Assembly: GCF_015546995.1 (NCBI RefSeq)
Contig: NZ_JADMUH010000010.1
Span: 1-64,000, forward strand
Direction: 5' to 3'
Source: Streptococcus infantis
Lineage (GTDB): Bacteria; Bacillota; Bacilli; Lactobacillales; Streptococcaceae
DNA length: 64,000 nucleotides
The position numbers and the translations under genes were made by a program. Below are positions 56,401 to 64,000 of the stretch, piece by piece (within the stretch, counting starts at the first letter, position 1; every line of letters starts with the position of its first letter). Below the pieces are notes generated by a model. It was not told where the DNA came from, searched no databases, and was given only the letters and a program-made list of their open reading frames with translations.

Positions 56401-57727
56401 AGAGCTGAGGATGGTAGCTTTTTGTTGTCCAGAGAGTTGGCTTGTTAACCAAGATCGTTTGTTTAAAGTCTGCTGTCTCATTTCCTGATAGAGTCTTAGT
56501 TACAGAACGAACTAAATCTGAAACAGCTTGACCTTCCTTAGTAAAAATCTGTTGCTCCACAAATACCTTGGCTAGAGTCTTGGCAGTATTTTTAATCTTG
56601 CTTTGGATTTGAGTTTCAACATTGCCATCTTTTTGTTCAGCTAATTTTGGAGTTGTAATATGATTTCCATTTTCAGACACCTGCACCTTGTCACGATAGC
56701 TAAGCGTCACATCACGATAGATACCACTTCCTGAGTACCAACGACTACTTGGTTGCTTATTGGTAACTTGAACAGCAATAGTATTCTCACTGCCATCTTT
56801 ATTTAAAAATTCAGTGATGTCGTATGAAAAATGATTGTAACCACTTGGATAATGACCTACAAATTTGCCATTGACATAGACCTTAGAGTCCATGTAAACT
56901 CCATCAAAGTTGATACGGACGTCTTTGTCCTTGGCAGCTTCGTCTACAGTAAAGGTTTTACGATACCAGGCAGTCCCACCATTTAATTGACCACCCTCAT
57001 TTCGAGCAGGAGATTTGTGATCAAAATCAAAATAAATACTCCAATCATGAGGAAGGTTCAACTTAGACCAGTCATGAACATCTACATCTTTCTTAGAAAA
57101 ATCACCCTGAGTATTTAATTTAAAATACCAGTCTTTATTGAAATTTTGTTTTCTTTCCTGTAAAAGTTGGTCTTCTTTTTGTTTCTCTTTAGTAACTTGA
57201 GGTAATTCTGTTGCAGAAGTATTTTCTTCCTTAACTTTATCACTAGTTACTGGTTTATTCTGATTAGCTTCAGTAGCATGTTCTTCCAAAACTGCTGGCT
57301 TTTCAGAACTAGCTTCTGAAACTGTAGGCGCTTTTTCAGCCACTTCAGCAGCTGGTTTTTCAGCTTTATCTTCCTTAGGACTAACTACTTCCGCTTTCTT
57401 TTCTTCCTTAGGACTTGTTACCTCAGGCTCTTTTTCTTCCGTTGCTGGTTTTGCGGGTTCAACCGCATCATTTTCTTCTTTTTCAGTAGCCTTATCTTGT
57501 GGGCCATTTTGCTCAGCTTTTGCAATGGCTGCAGCTAGATCATCTGGAAGTTTATCTAAAGGTTGAACTTGATGAACTGTTTCTTCGCTAGGACTAGCTG
57601 TTTCTGCTTCAGCTGCTTGCGCTACCTGAAGGCCAAATATACTGGCTCCAATCATAACTGAAGCTGCACCAATAGCAAACTTACGAATACTAAAATGACA
57701 CCGTTTTTCAAAAAATCTCTTATCCAT
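50438..57727 (-). CDS. bgaA: Cell-wall-anchored beta-galactosidase BgaA
   Basis: 2429-aa surface exoglycosidase that removes terminal beta-1,4-galactose from host glycans and aids adherence. N-terminal signal peptide (about 1-38) with the YSIRK-like motif FSIRKFAIGAASVMIG. A Glu/Lys/Ala-rich linker runs to about 190. GH2 sandwich, Ig-like and TIM-barrel domains start at NFNKDWYF; acid/base Glu about 605 in SLGNEVDEA, nucleophile Glu about 685 in YGSETSS. Several Big_4/Ig-like modules follow. Two CBM71-type lectin modules start near 1562 (NRWTTWQTN) and 1909 (NRWTNWSRT). Then a G5 domain (about 2160-2215), four 17-aa repeats (about 2267-2334) and LPETG (about 2397) with hydrophobic segment and KRKEE tail for sortase A. 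Longer than pneumococcal BgaA (about 2230 aa). Shine-Dalgarno AAAGGA; own promoter with cre-like site. Confidence 0.95.
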   Translation of the reverse strand: MDKRFFEKRCHFSIRKFAIGAASVMIGASIFGLQVAQAAEAETASPSEETVHQVQPLDKLPDDLAAAIAKAEQNGPQDKATEKEENDAVEPAKPATEEKEPEVTSPKEEKKAEVVSPKEDKAEKPAAEVAEKAPTVSEASSEKPAVLEEHATEANQNKPVTSDKVKEENTSATELPQVTKEKQKEDQLLQERKQNFNKDWYFKLNTQGDFSKKDVDVHDWSKLNLPHDWSIYFDFDHKSPARNEGGQLNGGTAWYRKTFTVDEAAKDKDVRINFDGVYMDSKVYVNGKFVGHYPSGYNHFSYDITEFLNKDGSENTIAVQVTNKQPSSRWYSGSGIYRDVTLSYRDKVQVSENGNHITTPKLAEQKDGNVETQIQSKIKNTAKTLAKVFVEQQIFTKEGQAVSDLVRSVTKTLSGNETADFKQTILVNKPTLWTTKSYHPQLYVLKTKVYNEGQLVDVTEDTFGYRYFNWTAKEGFSLNGERMKFHGVSIHHDNGALGAEENYKATYRKLKLLKDMGVNSIRTTHNPASPQLLDAAASLGLLVQEEAFDTWYRGKKTYDYGRFFDQDATHPEAKKGEKWSDFDLRTMVERDKNNPSIIMWSLGNEVDEADGGKRSLETAKRLKAVIKAIDTERYVTMGENKFSRASTGLFLELAAIMDAVGMNYGERFYDAVRKAHPDWLIYGSETSSATRTRDSYFDPAHLLWHDNRPNRHYEQSDYGNDRVAWGRTATESWTFDRDRAGYAGQFIWTGFDYIGEPTPWHNQDNTPVKSSYFGIIDMAGLPKNDFYLYRSEWYSAKEKPTVRIMPHWNWTEETLKERNMLVNGKVPVRTFSNASSVELFLNNESLGKKEFVKKTTEDGRSYHEGAKPSELYLEWLVDYKPGTLTAIARDENGKEIARDSVTTAGEPARVRLTKEEHVITADGKDLSYIHYEIVDEDGNVVPTANNLVHFNLHGQGQIVGVDNGEQASRERYKAQKDGTWQRKAFNGKGVVIVKSTEKEGKFTLYADSAGLASDQATVTTVSGKKENRHFIAFAPVKATTDVSENPKLPETVTAIYSDGSVEEKAVVWAIPDDLLTSAGEKKVLGSVEGLEAKAEALVKVIALDKWLPKVATVPVGTAVEDLDKTVTAVLSDGNLVDADVVSWTLKDPAALSKEGGRTEATGKLVGNDYEVTATFIASDKETVNTVTGLTVGDKSLENFEPGKTYYRVSLPYSAEIPSVGAQTRGYQVTVQQASAANDYQASVFLSDQKGDLVQTYLIQFVKEAPALTRLEVSVEGKETATEDQVLPYHVIGHYEDGSQTEFSASDIHLDASSTDGGHLEVNGQNLLLYTKGSVTLTPRIEHQTEKTQSVATVVVIKENKVAKKIVKLHPVSISTDINQQPNLPDQIGAEFDKGLPRKLAVTWDKVDEHELASYHSFTLKGHVEGTDIEAVANVTVEGLQVAEEISLTLPKGETVQLPANVRAYHSNGTTVYNDVVWDKVPANFSQTEGIFEIKGQLVGSSLTTKAHVRVSSQVVAGNNISKQWTGSQLPAAIVSNTGGDDSANTLNDLTVSRANTDVKNRWTTWQTNTDNDWASILFGNSGDLTKRFVDNLSVDFYTDGAIGLPKEYVIEYYVGQEIPDLPTDVNHAQGDAKHPFNNATNWKEVEHLKAPGQLSASQTNHFTFDKVETYAVRIRMKKANGTAGVGLTEITILGNKVPSASSSEISIQVDGKSLEHFNPAKTDYHIPQASKVITATASDNGVVTIVPATSPEGATRLILKAEDGSILKEYRIFRDGKKESTQPVAAENAAMTLSVGDKLQLPTELTVYYPSQTDWTTDKLAVEWDAVAEHATDQEGTFEVLGHILGTDLTTKMQVTVLARGNQVISENASNNATDSKAFASTTNDTDAASNDKIFYINDGRFNEDNRWTNWSRTPKDQEVSVGVLFKKNGQITPQSVGKVAIQFFKDSGTDAPATMVLERYVGPTYSEPSTISRYEENADHPFNKADNWQEIPYKASSAIEAGKPIEFTFDPIQTTAIRARMTRKSTTNGLAMVEFSAYSPAKASDSKTPAVTISVAGKALENFDPTVSEYRLTSNGAKPKVTVQTSGHAVATVVESSQDNLPTLVRLLAKDGSLVKEYRLYFQAGSEASHAVDDQALVLDRPSLEVEKSVIPFKEIIRENSDLAKDERRIVSEGKNGEKVDYVEVLGTSRKIVHTETSDAKDQIVEVGVKALVTSSKGDEPAPVLEIPEYTDPIGTVGEEPAPIVEVPEYSNSIGTAGDQATPIVEVPEFKGGANWVEAATNEVPEFKGGANWVEAATNEVPEFKGGANWVEAAKNEVPEFKGGVNAVQADKNELPEYTGTLGTAGDQAAPTIDKPVADIRGLSDKPSETQASAEQTQGSQVLGNASEKADLARLPETGESLSDTAIFLAGLSLALSAAFLNGKRKEE
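50726..50929 (-). repeat. 51-bp tandem repeats in bgaA (17-aa units)
   Basis: Four in-frame units of 51 bp encoding EVPEFKGGANWVEAATN, the same again, then a copy with K for T at position 16, then a diverged EVPEFKGGVNAVQADKN. The first three are nearly identical in DNA, the fourth diverged. They lie between the G5 domain and the LPETG anchor, so they act as a wall-spanning stalk that can change length by recombination. Confidence 0.9.
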
Positions 57728-57773
57728 TATGGTTCCTTTCTAAGTTATAGTAAGCGATTACATTTTTCTTCAA
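57720..57773 (-). CDS. Possible 17-aa leader peptide upstream of bgaA
   Basis: Speculative short ORF in the bgaA leader: TTG at 57773, 8 nt after GGAGG (57786-57782), encoding MKKNVIAYYNLERNHNG and stopping at 57720, inside the first codons of bgaA (frame +1). Termination there would place a ribosome at the bgaA start. No homology is claimed. Confidence 0.25.
   Translation of the reverse strand: MKKNVIAYYNLERNHNG
57749..57762 (-). promoter_or_regulatory. cre-like site upstream of bgaA
   Basis: Minus strand TGTAATCGCTTACT (preceded by A): matches the cre consensus WTGNAANCGNWNNCA except for the last base. It lies in the leader, about 25 nt before the bgaA ATG. An inverted copy of its half CGCTTACT occurs at 57794-57801. 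CcpA binding is inferred. Confidence 0.55.
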
Positions 57774-57830
57774 AAAATAAACCTCCCTCTAGACGCTTAC
57801 TTATTTTTGCATATACATATTGATGTTTTT

Positions 57831-57859
57831 AATATATCAAAATAGTAGAACTTTTTCAA
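57831..57859 (-). promoter_or_regulatory. bgaA promoter
   Basis: Minus strand: TTGAAA (57859-57854), 17-nt spacer, TATATT (57836-57831). Predicted start near 57824, leader about 97 nt. Confidence 0.65.
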
Positions 57860-57901
57860 TAATTTGTAGAAGTTTTACTGGAATTTTAGTAGAAATCGAG
57901 C

Positions 57902-57935
57902 AAAAAAAAGCAAGCCCTTTTTAGAACTTGCTCTT
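57902..57935 (-). terminator. folD terminator
   Basis: Stem AGCAAG / CTTGCT with a 12-nt loop and T8 on the minus strand. Confidence 0.75.
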
Positions 57936-57964
57936 TAAATACCTATTAATGATTGTACTCGAGA

Positions 57965-58822
57965 TTAGTCTTTATCCAGCCTTCTTAAAGCAGCCTGATA
58001 GGTCTGCTCCATTAGCATGGTAATGGTCATAGGTCCTACTCCACCAGGTACAGGTGTGATATGGCTAGCGACTGATGCAACAGCATCGTAGTCAACATCT
58101 CCACAGAGCTTGCCATTTTCATCTCGGTTCATCCCCACATCAATGACAACTGCTCCAGGTTTGACAAAATCAGCAGTCACGAACTTAGCACGGCCGATTG
58201 CTACTACAAGAATGTCGGCTTTAGAAGCTACTTGGGCTAGATTGTGGGTGCGAGAGTGGGTCAAGGTTACAGTTGCATTCTTAGCTAACAGCAACTGAGC
58301 CATGGGTTTACCAACGATATTTGAACGACCAATAACGACTGCATTTTTACCTTCTAAGTCAATCCCATACTCATGAAACATCTCCATAATCCCTGCTGGA
58401 GTTGAAGGAATCATGACTGGGTGACCAGACCAAAGACGCCCCATGTTGAGTGGATGAAAACCATCCACATCCTTTTCAGGGTCAATAGCTAGTAAAACAG
58501 CTTCTTCATCAATGTGTTTTGGTAATGGCAACTGGACCAAAATCCCATGCCAAGCTGGATCTTGGTTGTATTTGGCAATCAACTCCAACAACTCCTCTTG
58601 AGTAATGGTCTCCGGAACTCGCACGACTTCACTTTGGAAGCCTGCAGCGATAGCAGAACGCTCCTTATTGCGTACGTAAACTTGGCTTGCTGGATTTTCT
58701 CCGACTAAAATAACGACCAATCCTGGAACCAAACCTTTCTCTTCCTTTAATTTGGCTGTTTTTTCAGCCAACTGTCCTTGTAGCTTGGTTGCTAAAGCCT
58801 TCCCATCAATCATCTGTGTCAT
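57965..58822 (-). CDS. folD: Methylenetetrahydrofolate dehydrogenase/cyclohydrolase
   Basis: Bifunctional one-carbon enzyme (5,10-CH2-THF to 10-formyl-THF via NADP). Motifs: YVRNKERSA (catalytic Lys), [37 protein letters not shown] and the C-terminal [11 protein letters not shown]. 285 aa from the ATG at 58822 ([10 protein letters not shown]). A longer frame upstream crosses the TG-T-TATAAT promoter (about 58860). The ribosome site is weak (GAG only). Confidence 0.97.
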   Translation of the reverse strand: MTQMIDGKALATKLQGQLAEKTAKLKEEKGLVPGLVVILVGENPASQVYVRNKERSAIAAGFQSEVVRVPETITQEELLELIAKYNQDPAWHGILVQLPLPKHIDEEAVLLAIDPEKDVDGFHPLNMGRLWSGHPVMIPSTPAGIMEMFHEYGIDLEGKNAVVIGRSNIVGKPMAQLLLAKNATVTLTHSRTHNLAQVASKADILVVAIGRAKFVTADFVKPGAVVIDVGMNRDENGKLCGDVDYDAVASVASHITPVPGGVGPMTITMLMEQTYQAALRRLDKD

Positions 58823-58921
58823 GTATTTTCTCATTTCTAACAAATATGTTCTATTATAACAAAAAATCGTTCTGCATTCTAACACTTCTTACCTAAGATA
58901 CCCTATAGTCTGAAACTATAA

Positions 58922-58945
58922 GAAAAAGCCCACTTGGAGCTTTTC
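58922..58945 (-). terminator. Terminator of the second amino-acid ABC operon
   Basis: Stem AAAGCTC / GGGCTTT with CAAGT loop, T5 on the minus strand. Confidence 0.7.
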
Positions 58946-58954
58946 ATGATATTC

Positions 58955-59689
58955 TTACAAAACCTTACTCAAGAAATCCTTGGTTCTTTGTTCTTGGGTT
59001 TGTTCAAAGACTTGCTCTGGAGTTCCGTCTTCAACAACAACACCATCAGCCATAAAGATGACACGATCTGCCACCTCTCGAGCAAAGCCCATTTCATGCG
59101 TTACGATAACCATGGTCATTCCTGACTGAGCAAGTTCTTGCATAACTGCTAGTACTTCCCCTACCATTTCTGGGTCTAGAGCAGAAGTCGGTTCATCAAA
59201 GAGTAGGGCATCTGGTTCCATAGCAAGACCACGGGCGATAGCGATCCGCTGTTGTTGCCCGCCCGACAAGCTTTGCGGATAGGCATTTGCCTTATCTGGC
59301 AAACCAACCTTTTCCAAGAGCTCATGCGCTCTTTTCTCAGCCACTTCCTTACTTTCTCCCTTAGTCTTAATCGGAGACAGTGTGATATTTTCCTTCACTG
59401 TCATATTTGGAAAGAGATTGAATTGTTGGAAAACCATTCCCATCTTTTCACGCATGGCAAAGAGGTCATTTTTCTTATCCGTAATGTCTACACCTTCAAA
59501 GATAACTTTTCCTTTTGTAGCTTCTTCGAGAAGATTCATAGAGCGAAGGAGGGTTGACTTACCGCTACCAGAAGGGCCGATAATGACCACTACTTCACCT
59601 TTTTTAATTTCAAGATCAATCCCTTTTAAAACTTCATTTTTTCCAAAGCTTTTATGAAGGTTTTCAATTTTAATTAGCGTTTCAGTCAT
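58955..59689 (-). CDS. Amino-acid ABC transporter, ATP-binding protein (GlnQ-like)
   Basis: 244-aa ATPase: Walker [10 protein letters not shown] (about 37-45), [16 protein letters not shown], signature [15 protein letters not shown], Walker [14 protein letters not shown], switch [13 protein letters not shown]. Belongs to the polar amino-acid (GlnQ) class. Overlaps the permease gene by 1 nt (TAATG). No binding protein is encoded in the operon. Confidence 0.95.
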   Translation of the reverse strand: MTETLIKIENLHKSFGKNEVLKGIDLEIKKGEVVVIIGPSGSGKSTLLRSMNLLEEATKGKVIFEGVDITDKKNDLFAMREKMGMVFQQFNLFPNMTVKENITLSPIKTKGESKEVAEKRAHELLEKVGLPDKANAYPQSLSGGQQQRIAIARGLAMEPDALLFDEPTSALDPEMVGEVLAVMQELAQSGMTMVIVTHEMGFAREVADRVIFMADGVVVEDGTPEQVFEQTQEQRTKDFLSKVL

Positions 59690-60372
59690 TATTTCTTATC
59701 TCCTTGTCCCATACGATTTTCAAAAGCTTTCAAGGCCAGTGTCAATATAGAGGTCATAATCAAGTAGTAAAAGGCTGCAAATAAGAGCGGTGTTAAAGGT
59801 AGGTATGTGGTTGTTGATACTGTAGTAGCTCCATTCCACAACTCCATAACCCCGATAGCTGACAAGAGCGAGCTATCCTTGATAATGGTAATAAACTCAT
59901 TCCCCAAGGCTGGTAAAATATTCTTGATAGCCTGGGGTAAAATGACATAGCGCATGGCATTCTTAGGGCGAATACCTAATGAATAAGCTGCTTCTAATTG
60001 TCCCTTTGGCACTGCATTAATCCCAGCACGAACTGTTTCTGATACATAGGCACCACTATTCATAGAGATAATGACAATCCCTGGAATCAAACGAGTCAGA
60101 TCAACATCTAAGATCCCAATTTGAATAGTCGGAGCACTAATATGCATCAAGGCAAATGCAATCATAATCTGCACCATCATCGGAGTCCCACGGAAGACCC
60201 AGATATATAGATTAGCAAACCAGGCAAGTGGTTTAATCTTTGAACGTTGTGCAAAGGCCAACAACACTCCTAGAATGGTCCCCAAGAAGACCACCAAGAT
60301 AGATATGATAATTGTTACAACGGCTCCATAGTTAAAATATGGTAGATATTTCGGTAAAAAAGAAAAATTCAT
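59689..60372 (-). CDS. Amino-acid ABC transporter permease
   Basis: 227-aa GlnP/HisM-type permease with about five helices and the EAA loop [25 protein letters not shown] (in part). No fused substrate-binding domain. Forms a permease-ATPase pair; the ribosome site before its ATG is weak (AAAGTAGAG). About 205 nt upstream (60373-60577) is AT-rich with the divergent DUF1797 promoter. Confidence 0.93.
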   Translation of the reverse strand: MNFSFLPKYLPYFNYGAVVTIIISILVVFLGTILGVLLAFAQRSKIKPLAWFANLYIWVFRGTPMMVQIMIAFALMHISAPTIQIGILDVDLTRLIPGIVIISMNSGAYVSETVRAGINAVPKGQLEAAYSLGIRPKNAMRYVILPQAIKNILPALGNEFITIIKDSSLLSAIGVMELWNGATTVSTTTYLPLTPLLFAAFYYLIMTSILTLALKAFENRMGQGDKK

Positions 60373-60577
60373 GGATACTCTACTTTCTGTTTTTAATATT
60401 TAAACTTAAAACTTGTATAAGGATAACATATTTTGCATAAAAATTCAACATTTTCTCCTAATATTTTCAATAAATTTTCAAAGACGATAGAAATAGCGAG
60501 AAATCTTAGTTTTTTTCTAGTCAAGTCGAGTCTGTTTATGGTAAAATAGTAAAGATAATAAATGGAGGAGAATCAAA

Positions 60578-60808
60578 ATGGAATCACATTTGGTTAGAAT
60601 CATCAATCGCTTAGAAGCAATGACTAAAGATGGTGGTAACTTGAAACGTAACTTTGAGCGCGAAGGAGTTGTTGTCGCAGAGGTTGCTTTTAACCACGAC
60701 GAAGAAAACGGACCACTCTTTACACTTCGTGACGTTGAAGCTCGTGAAACATATACATTTGATAGCATCGACCTCATTGCGATGGAAATCTACGAACTTT
60801 TATACTAA
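60578..60808 (+). CDS. DUF1797 family protein
   Basis: 76-aa small soluble protein of the DUF1797 (YktA-like) family, conserved in streptococci and bacilli: HLVRIINRLEAMTKDG and FDSIDLIAMEIYELLY. Function unknown. Shine-Dalgarno GGAGGAG 7 nt before the ATG; -10 TAAAAT about 35 nt upstream. Monocistronic with its own terminator. Confidence 0.9.
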   Translation: MESHLVRIINRLEAMTKDGGNLKRNFEREGVVVAEVAFNHDEENGPLFTLRDVEARETYTFDSIDLIAMEIYELLY

Positions 60809-60850
60809 TAGTTTTATAGAGGCTGGAGAATACTCCTGCTTTGACCAAGG

Positions 60851-60887
60851 AAAATCCTTTTTGTCTGACAAATGGGATTTTTTTATC
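60851..60887 (+). terminator. DUF1797 gene terminator
   Basis: Stem AAAATCCT-x-TTTG / CAAA-x-GGGATTTT with one mismatch, T7 tail. Confidence 0.7.
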
Positions 60888-60944
60888 ACTATATTTCATC
60901 TACATAAGTCTTTTATTATGAGTTCTAAGACCCAATCTTTTTAC

Positions 60945-60972
60945 TTGCTTTCCTCTTCAATCATGATATAAT
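60945..60972 (+). promoter_or_regulatory. clpE promoter
   Basis: TTGCTT (60945-60950), 16-nt spacer, extended -10 TG-A-TATAAT (60967-60972). Predicted start near 60979. Confidence 0.75.
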
Positions 60973-60985
60973 GAGACTAAAGAAC

Positions 60986-61002
60986 TTTGACTATTTTTGA
61001 CC
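60986..61002 (-). promoter_or_regulatory. CtsR operator of clpE
   Basis: The minus strand reads GGTCAAA-AAT-AGTCAAA, a full match to the CtsR heptad repeat RGTCAAA-NAN-RGTCAAA. It sits about 7 nt after the predicted clpE start, so CtsR should block the promoter until heat shock. Confidence 0.88.
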
Positions 61003-61044
61003 TTTCTATTTTAGTCAAAGCTAAGAAAGAAACGAGGTAGAGGT

Positions 61045-63297
61045 ATGCTCTGTCAAAATTGTAAAATCAATGACTCAACAATCCATCTTTACACTAATCT
61101 GAATGGGCAACAAAAGCAAATCGATCTTTGCCAAAATTGCTACAAAATTATCAAAACAGATCCTAACAATAGCTTATTTAAGGGCATTACAGATCTAAGC
61201 AATCGTGATTTTGATCCATTTGGAGACTTCTTTAACGATCTGAATAACTTTAGACCATCTTCTAATAATAACAATACTCCCCCTACTCAGTCAGGTGGCG
61301 GATACGGCGGTAATGGTGGCTATGGTTCCCAAAATCGAGGACCAGCTCAAACACCTCCTCCTAGCCAAGAAAAAGGACTCTTGGATGAATATGGTATCAA
61401 TGTTACTGAGATTGCCCGTCGTGGGAATATCGACCCTGTTATCGGCCGTGACGAAGAAATCATTCGTGTTATTGAAATTCTCAACCGTAGAACTAAGAAC
61501 AATCCTGTCCTTATCGGAGAACCTGGTGTCGGAAAAACTGCCGTTGTCGAAGGTCTAGCACAAAAAATAGTTGATGGGGATGTTCCCCATAAACTCCAAG
61601 GAAAAGAAGTTATCCGTTTGGATGTGGTGAGCCTTGTCCAAGGTACTGGTATTCGTGGTCAATTCGAAGAACGCATGCAGAAACTCATGGAAGAAATTCG
61701 AGAGCGCAAAGATGTCATCCTCTTTATCGACGAAATTCATGAAATTGTAGGTGCTGGTTCTGCTGGAGACGGTAATATGGATGCTGGAAACATCCTCAAA
61801 CCTGCCCTTGCTCGTGGCGAACTCCAACTTGTTGGTGCTACTACTCTCAATGAATACCGCATCATCGAAAAAGATGCAGCCCTTGAGCGCCGTATGCAAC
61901 CTGTCAAAGTTGATGAACCAACTGTGGAAGAGACTATTATTATCCTCAAAGGTATCCAAAAGAAATACGAAGATTACCACCACGTTCATTATACCGATGG
62001 TGCTATCGAAGCGGCTGCTACTCTTTCTAACCGCTACATCCAAGATCGTTTCTTGCCAGACAAGGCCATTGACCTCCTAGATGAAGCTGGTTCTAAAATG
62101 AACTTAACGCTAAACTTTGTTGATCCTAAGGTTATTGATCAACGCCTAATTGAAGCAGAAAACCTCAAGGCTCAAGCAACTCGCGATGAAGATTTTGAAA
62201 AAGCAGCCTACTTCCGTGACCAGATTGCTAAGTACAAGGAAATGCAAAAGACCAAGGTAACGGATCAGGATACTCCAATCATCAGTGAAAAGACGATCGA
62301 ACACATCATTGAACAAAAAACTAATATTCCAGTTGGTGATTTGAAAGAAAAAGAGCAGTCTCAACTGATCAACCTAGCAGATGACCTCAAGGCTCATGTT
62401 ATTGGTCAAGATGATGCTGTTGATAAGATTGCCAAGGCTATCCGTCGTAACCGTGTTGGTTTAGGTACTCCAAACCGTCCAATTGCTAGCTTCCTCTTTG
62501 TCGGTCCTACTGGTGTCGGTAAAACAGAACTTTCTAAACAACTGGCTATTGAGCTTTTTGGCTCTGCTGATAGTATGATTCGCTTTGATATGAGTGAATA
62601 CATGGAAAAACACAGCGCTGCTAAACTTGTCGGTGCCCCTCCAGGATACGTCGGCTATGATGAGGCTGGACAATTGACTGAAAAGGTTCGTCGTAACCCC
62701 TACTCACTGATCCTCTTGGATGAAGTTGAAAAAGCCCATCCAGATGTTATGCATATGTTCCTTCAAGTCTTGGATGATGGTCGTTTAACGGATGGTCAGG
62801 GACGAACTGTTAGCTTTAAAGATGCCATCATTATCATGACCTCAAATGCTGGTACAGGAAAAGCTGAAGCAAGCGTTGGTTTTGGTGCTGCTAGAGAAGG
62901 TCGTACCAACTCTGTCCTTGGAGAATTAGGCAACTTCTTTAGTCCAGAATTCATGAACCGCTTTGATGGCATTATCGAATTCAAGGCTCTCAGCAAGGAA
63001 AATCTCCTACAAATCGTTGGCCTTATGTTGGATGATGTGAATAAACGTCTCTCAAGTAATAACATCCATTTAGATGTAACAGATAAGGTGAAAGAAAAAC
63101 TTGTAGACCTTGGTTACGATCCAAAAATGGGAGCTCGTCCACTCCGTCGTACGATTCAAGACTATATCGAAGATGCCATTACAGACTACTACCTTGAAAA
63201 TCCAAGTGAAAAAGACCTCAAGGCAGTCATGACAAGTAAAGGTAAAATCGTGATTAAGTCCAAAAATAAAACGGAAACAGTCGAGTCAAACGACTAG
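61045..63297 (+). CDS. clpE: ATP-dependent Clp protease ATP-binding subunit ClpE
   Basis: HSP100/AAA+ unfoldase that feeds ClpP, 750 aa. N-terminal zinc finger (Cys3, Cys6, Cys29, Cys32 in LCQNCK and LCQNCYK) and a Gly/Asn/Pro-rich linker. AAA-1 with Walker [10 protein letters not shown] (about residue 157) and [10 protein letters not shown]; a UVR-like coiled middle ([20 protein letters not shown], about 372-391); AAA-2 with GPTGVGKTE (about 490), [12 protein letters not shown] and MGARPLRR. Start fixed by GAGGTAGAGG before the ATG. Class III heat-shock gene under CtsR, shown by the operator. Confidence 0.97.
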   Translation: MLCQNCKINDSTIHLYTNLNGQQKQIDLCQNCYKIIKTDPNNSLFKGITDLSNRDFDPFGDFFNDLNNFRPSSNNNNTPPTQSGGGYGGNGGYGSQNRGPAQTPPPSQEKGLLDEYGINVTEIARRGNIDPVIGRDEEIIRVIEILNRRTKNNPVLIGEPGVGKTAVVEGLAQKIVDGDVPHKLQGKEVIRLDVVSLVQGTGIRGQFEERMQKLMEEIRERKDVILFIDEIHEIVGAGSAGDGNMDAGNILKPALARGELQLVGATTLNEYRIIEKDAALERRMQPVKVDEPTVEETIIILKGIQKKYEDYHHVHYTDGAIEAAATLSNRYIQDRFLPDKAIDLLDEAGSKMNLTLNFVDPKVIDQRLIEAENLKAQATRDEDFEKAAYFRDQIAKYKEMQKTKVTDQDTPIISEKTIEHIIEQKTNIPVGDLKEKEQSQLINLADDLKAHVIGQDDAVDKIAKAIRRNRVGLGTPNRPIASFLFVGPTGVGKTELSKQLAIELFGSADSMIRFDMSEYMEKHSAAKLVGAPPGYVGYDEAGQLTEKVRRNPYSLILLDEVEKAHPDVMHMFLQVLDDGRLTDGQGRTVSFKDAIIIMTSNAGTGKAEASVGFGAAREGRTNSVLGELGNFFSPEFMNRFDGIIEFKALSKENLLQIVGLMLDDVNKRLSSNNIHLDVTDKVKEKLVDLGYDPKMGARPLRRTIQDYIEDAITDYYLENPSEKDLKAVMTSKGKIVIKSKNKTETVESND

Positions 63298-63310
63298 TTC
63301 CTCACATACA

Positions 63311-63346
63311 AAAGAATGTTCTTACTTGACAGTGAGAGCATTCTTT
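63311..63346 (+). terminator. clpE terminator with the next promoter in its loop
   Basis: 15-bp stem AAAGAATGTTCTTAC / GTGAGAGCATTCTTT (two wobbles). The 6-nt loop is TTGACA, the -35 hexamer of the NUDIX gene. Confidence 0.8.
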
Positions 63347-63354
63347 ACTATTAT
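63326..63354 (+). promoter_or_regulatory. NUDIX gene promoter
   Basis: Perfect TTGACA (63326-63331), exact 17-nt spacer, TATTAT (63349-63354). Its -35 is the loop of the clpE terminator. Confidence 0.85.
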
Positions 63355-63386
63355 AGAAAGAAAGCGCACTCACGAAGGAGAACTTT

Positions 63387-63836
63387 ATGGCAAATCCAAC
63401 ATTTGGAGAAAAAAAAGAGGGAGTAACCTACAAAAATAGATATGGCGTTTATGCAGTCATACCTGATGCAAACCATGAAATGATTATCCTCGTACAAGCT
63501 CCAAATGGTGCATGGTTCTTACCAGGGGGCGAAATTGAAGAAGGTGAAAATCACCTTGAAGCTCTCAAACGAGAATTGATTGAAGAATTAGGATTTACAG
63601 CTGAGATCGGCACCTACTACGGGCAAGCTGATGAATATTTTTATTCTAGTCATCGTGATACCTACTACTACAATCCAGCCTATCTCTACGAAGCTACTTC
63701 TTATCAAGAAATCCAAAAACCTCTCGAGGACTTCAATCACTTAGCTTGGTTCCCAATCGAGGAAGCTATTGCTAACTTAAAACGCGGAAGTCACAAATGG
63801 GCGATCGAAGCTTGGAAAAAACAACATCAAATTTAA
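63387..63836 (+). CDS. NUDIX hydrolase
   Basis: 149-aa NUDIX enzyme; the box is GGEIEEGENHLEALKRELIEELGF (G-x5-E-x7-REU-x-EE-x-GU; quoted partly, about residues 50-72). Substrate not determined; MutT/YtkD-like house-cleaning or nucleotide pyrophosphatase are options. Shine-Dalgarno AAGGAG 6 nt before the ATG. Own promoter. Confidence 0.9.
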   Translation: MANPTFGEKKEGVTYKNRYGVYAVIPDANHEMIILVQAPNGAWFLPGGEIEEGENHLEALKRELIEELGFTAEIGTYYGQADEYFYSSHRDTYYYNPAYLYEATSYQEIQKPLEDFNHLAWFPIEEAIANLKRGSHKWAIEAWKKQHQI

Positions 63837-63900
63837 ACTATCTTTACCAAATTTCCCAAAAAGTGCTATAATAGACATAGAAATACAGGAGGAAACCCTA

Positions 63901-64000
63901 TGAAGCTTATCAATACTACAAATTCACACTCGCAACTTGTTAAAAGTCAGCTAGAAAACACAGACGCAACGCTTGTAGAGGTTTATTCTGCGGGAAATAC
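63901..64000 (+). CDS. DUF1827-like protein, 5' part only
   Basis: Cut by the window end. ATG at 63901 after AGGAGG, with TATAAT about 30 nt upstream (near 63868). The first 33 codons read MKLINTTNSHSQLVKSQLEN and continue DATLVEVYSAGNT. I recall this start from the small streptococcal DUF1827 family; the rest is not visible. Confidence 0.7.

Overview
The window is a chromosomal segment of a low-GC Gram-positive coccus, almost certainly a mitis-group Streptococcus (S. mitis / S. oralis / S. pneumoniae relatives). Evidence: the tmRNA tag AKNNTSYALAA, a very large YSIRK/LPETG-anchored BgaA-type beta-galactosidase, PgdA, EzrA, ClpE, PdxST, a fruR-fruK-fruA operon, and several gene blocks that I recognise from memory as pneumococcal blocks joined in a different order. 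A mntH-type NRAMP transporter, which I do not associate with S. pneumoniae, argues for a commensal relative. No insertion sequence, prophage, CRISPR array or BOX element was recognised.

Layout. 1-6.4 kb: ftsK, then the fructose operon fruR-fruK-fruA with a perfect CcpA-type cre site at its promoter, then tRNA-Ser(GGA). 6.4-8.4 kb: mntH with two tandem metal-regulator-like operators, then ssrA (tmRNA). 8.5-18.6 kb: capA-like/HAD/GDSL operon, def, rlmB, trxB, a polar amino-acid ABC pair, an ArsC/Spx-like protein, ogt, a GNAT acetyltransferase, and a DUF1836/hemolysin-III pair. 18.6-30 kb: pdxST, a Pr6Pr-like membrane protein with a YjdM/PhnA protein, cmk, a LysM protein, ferredoxin, galE, a DadA-like oxidase, a Nif3 protein, trmK, a P-type ATPase and plsC. 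30-38.8 kb: tRNA-Thr(GGT), a probable ~140-nt small RNA, pyk, pfkA, dnaE, a small membrane protein, gloA and the infC-rpmI-rplT operon with its attenuated leader. 38.9-50.3 kb: pgdA, ezrA, gyrB, a HAD phosphatase, a DJ-1 protein, rodA, dinG, a 61-aa gene and nnrD. 50.4-64 kb: bgaA, folD, a second amino-acid ABC pair, DUF1797, clpE with a CtsR operator, a NUDIX gene and the start of a DUF1827 gene.

Working together: fruA imports and phosphorylates fructose, fruK makes fructose-1,6-bisphosphate, and pfkA/pyk carry the glycolytic flux; CcpA-like sites sit at fru and bgaA. PdxST makes PLP de novo. FtsK, EzrA, RodA and PgdA belong to division and wall synthesis; InfC, L35, L20, Def, RlmB, TrmK and tmRNA to translation.

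The most unusual signal is regulatory. Seven genes (ftsK, rlmB, ferredoxin, the P-type ATPase, pgdA, a HAD phosphatase and dinG) have no Shine-Dalgarno sequence. Each has a -10 box, usually an extended TGN-TATAAT type, placed 6-8 nt before the ATG, which predicts leaderless or near-leaderless mRNAs. Two further genes (rlmB, NUDIX) have their -35 hexamer inside the loop of the preceding gene's terminator hairpin. A strong-promoter, strong-terminator transcript without a convincing ORF lies between tRNA-Thr and pyk.
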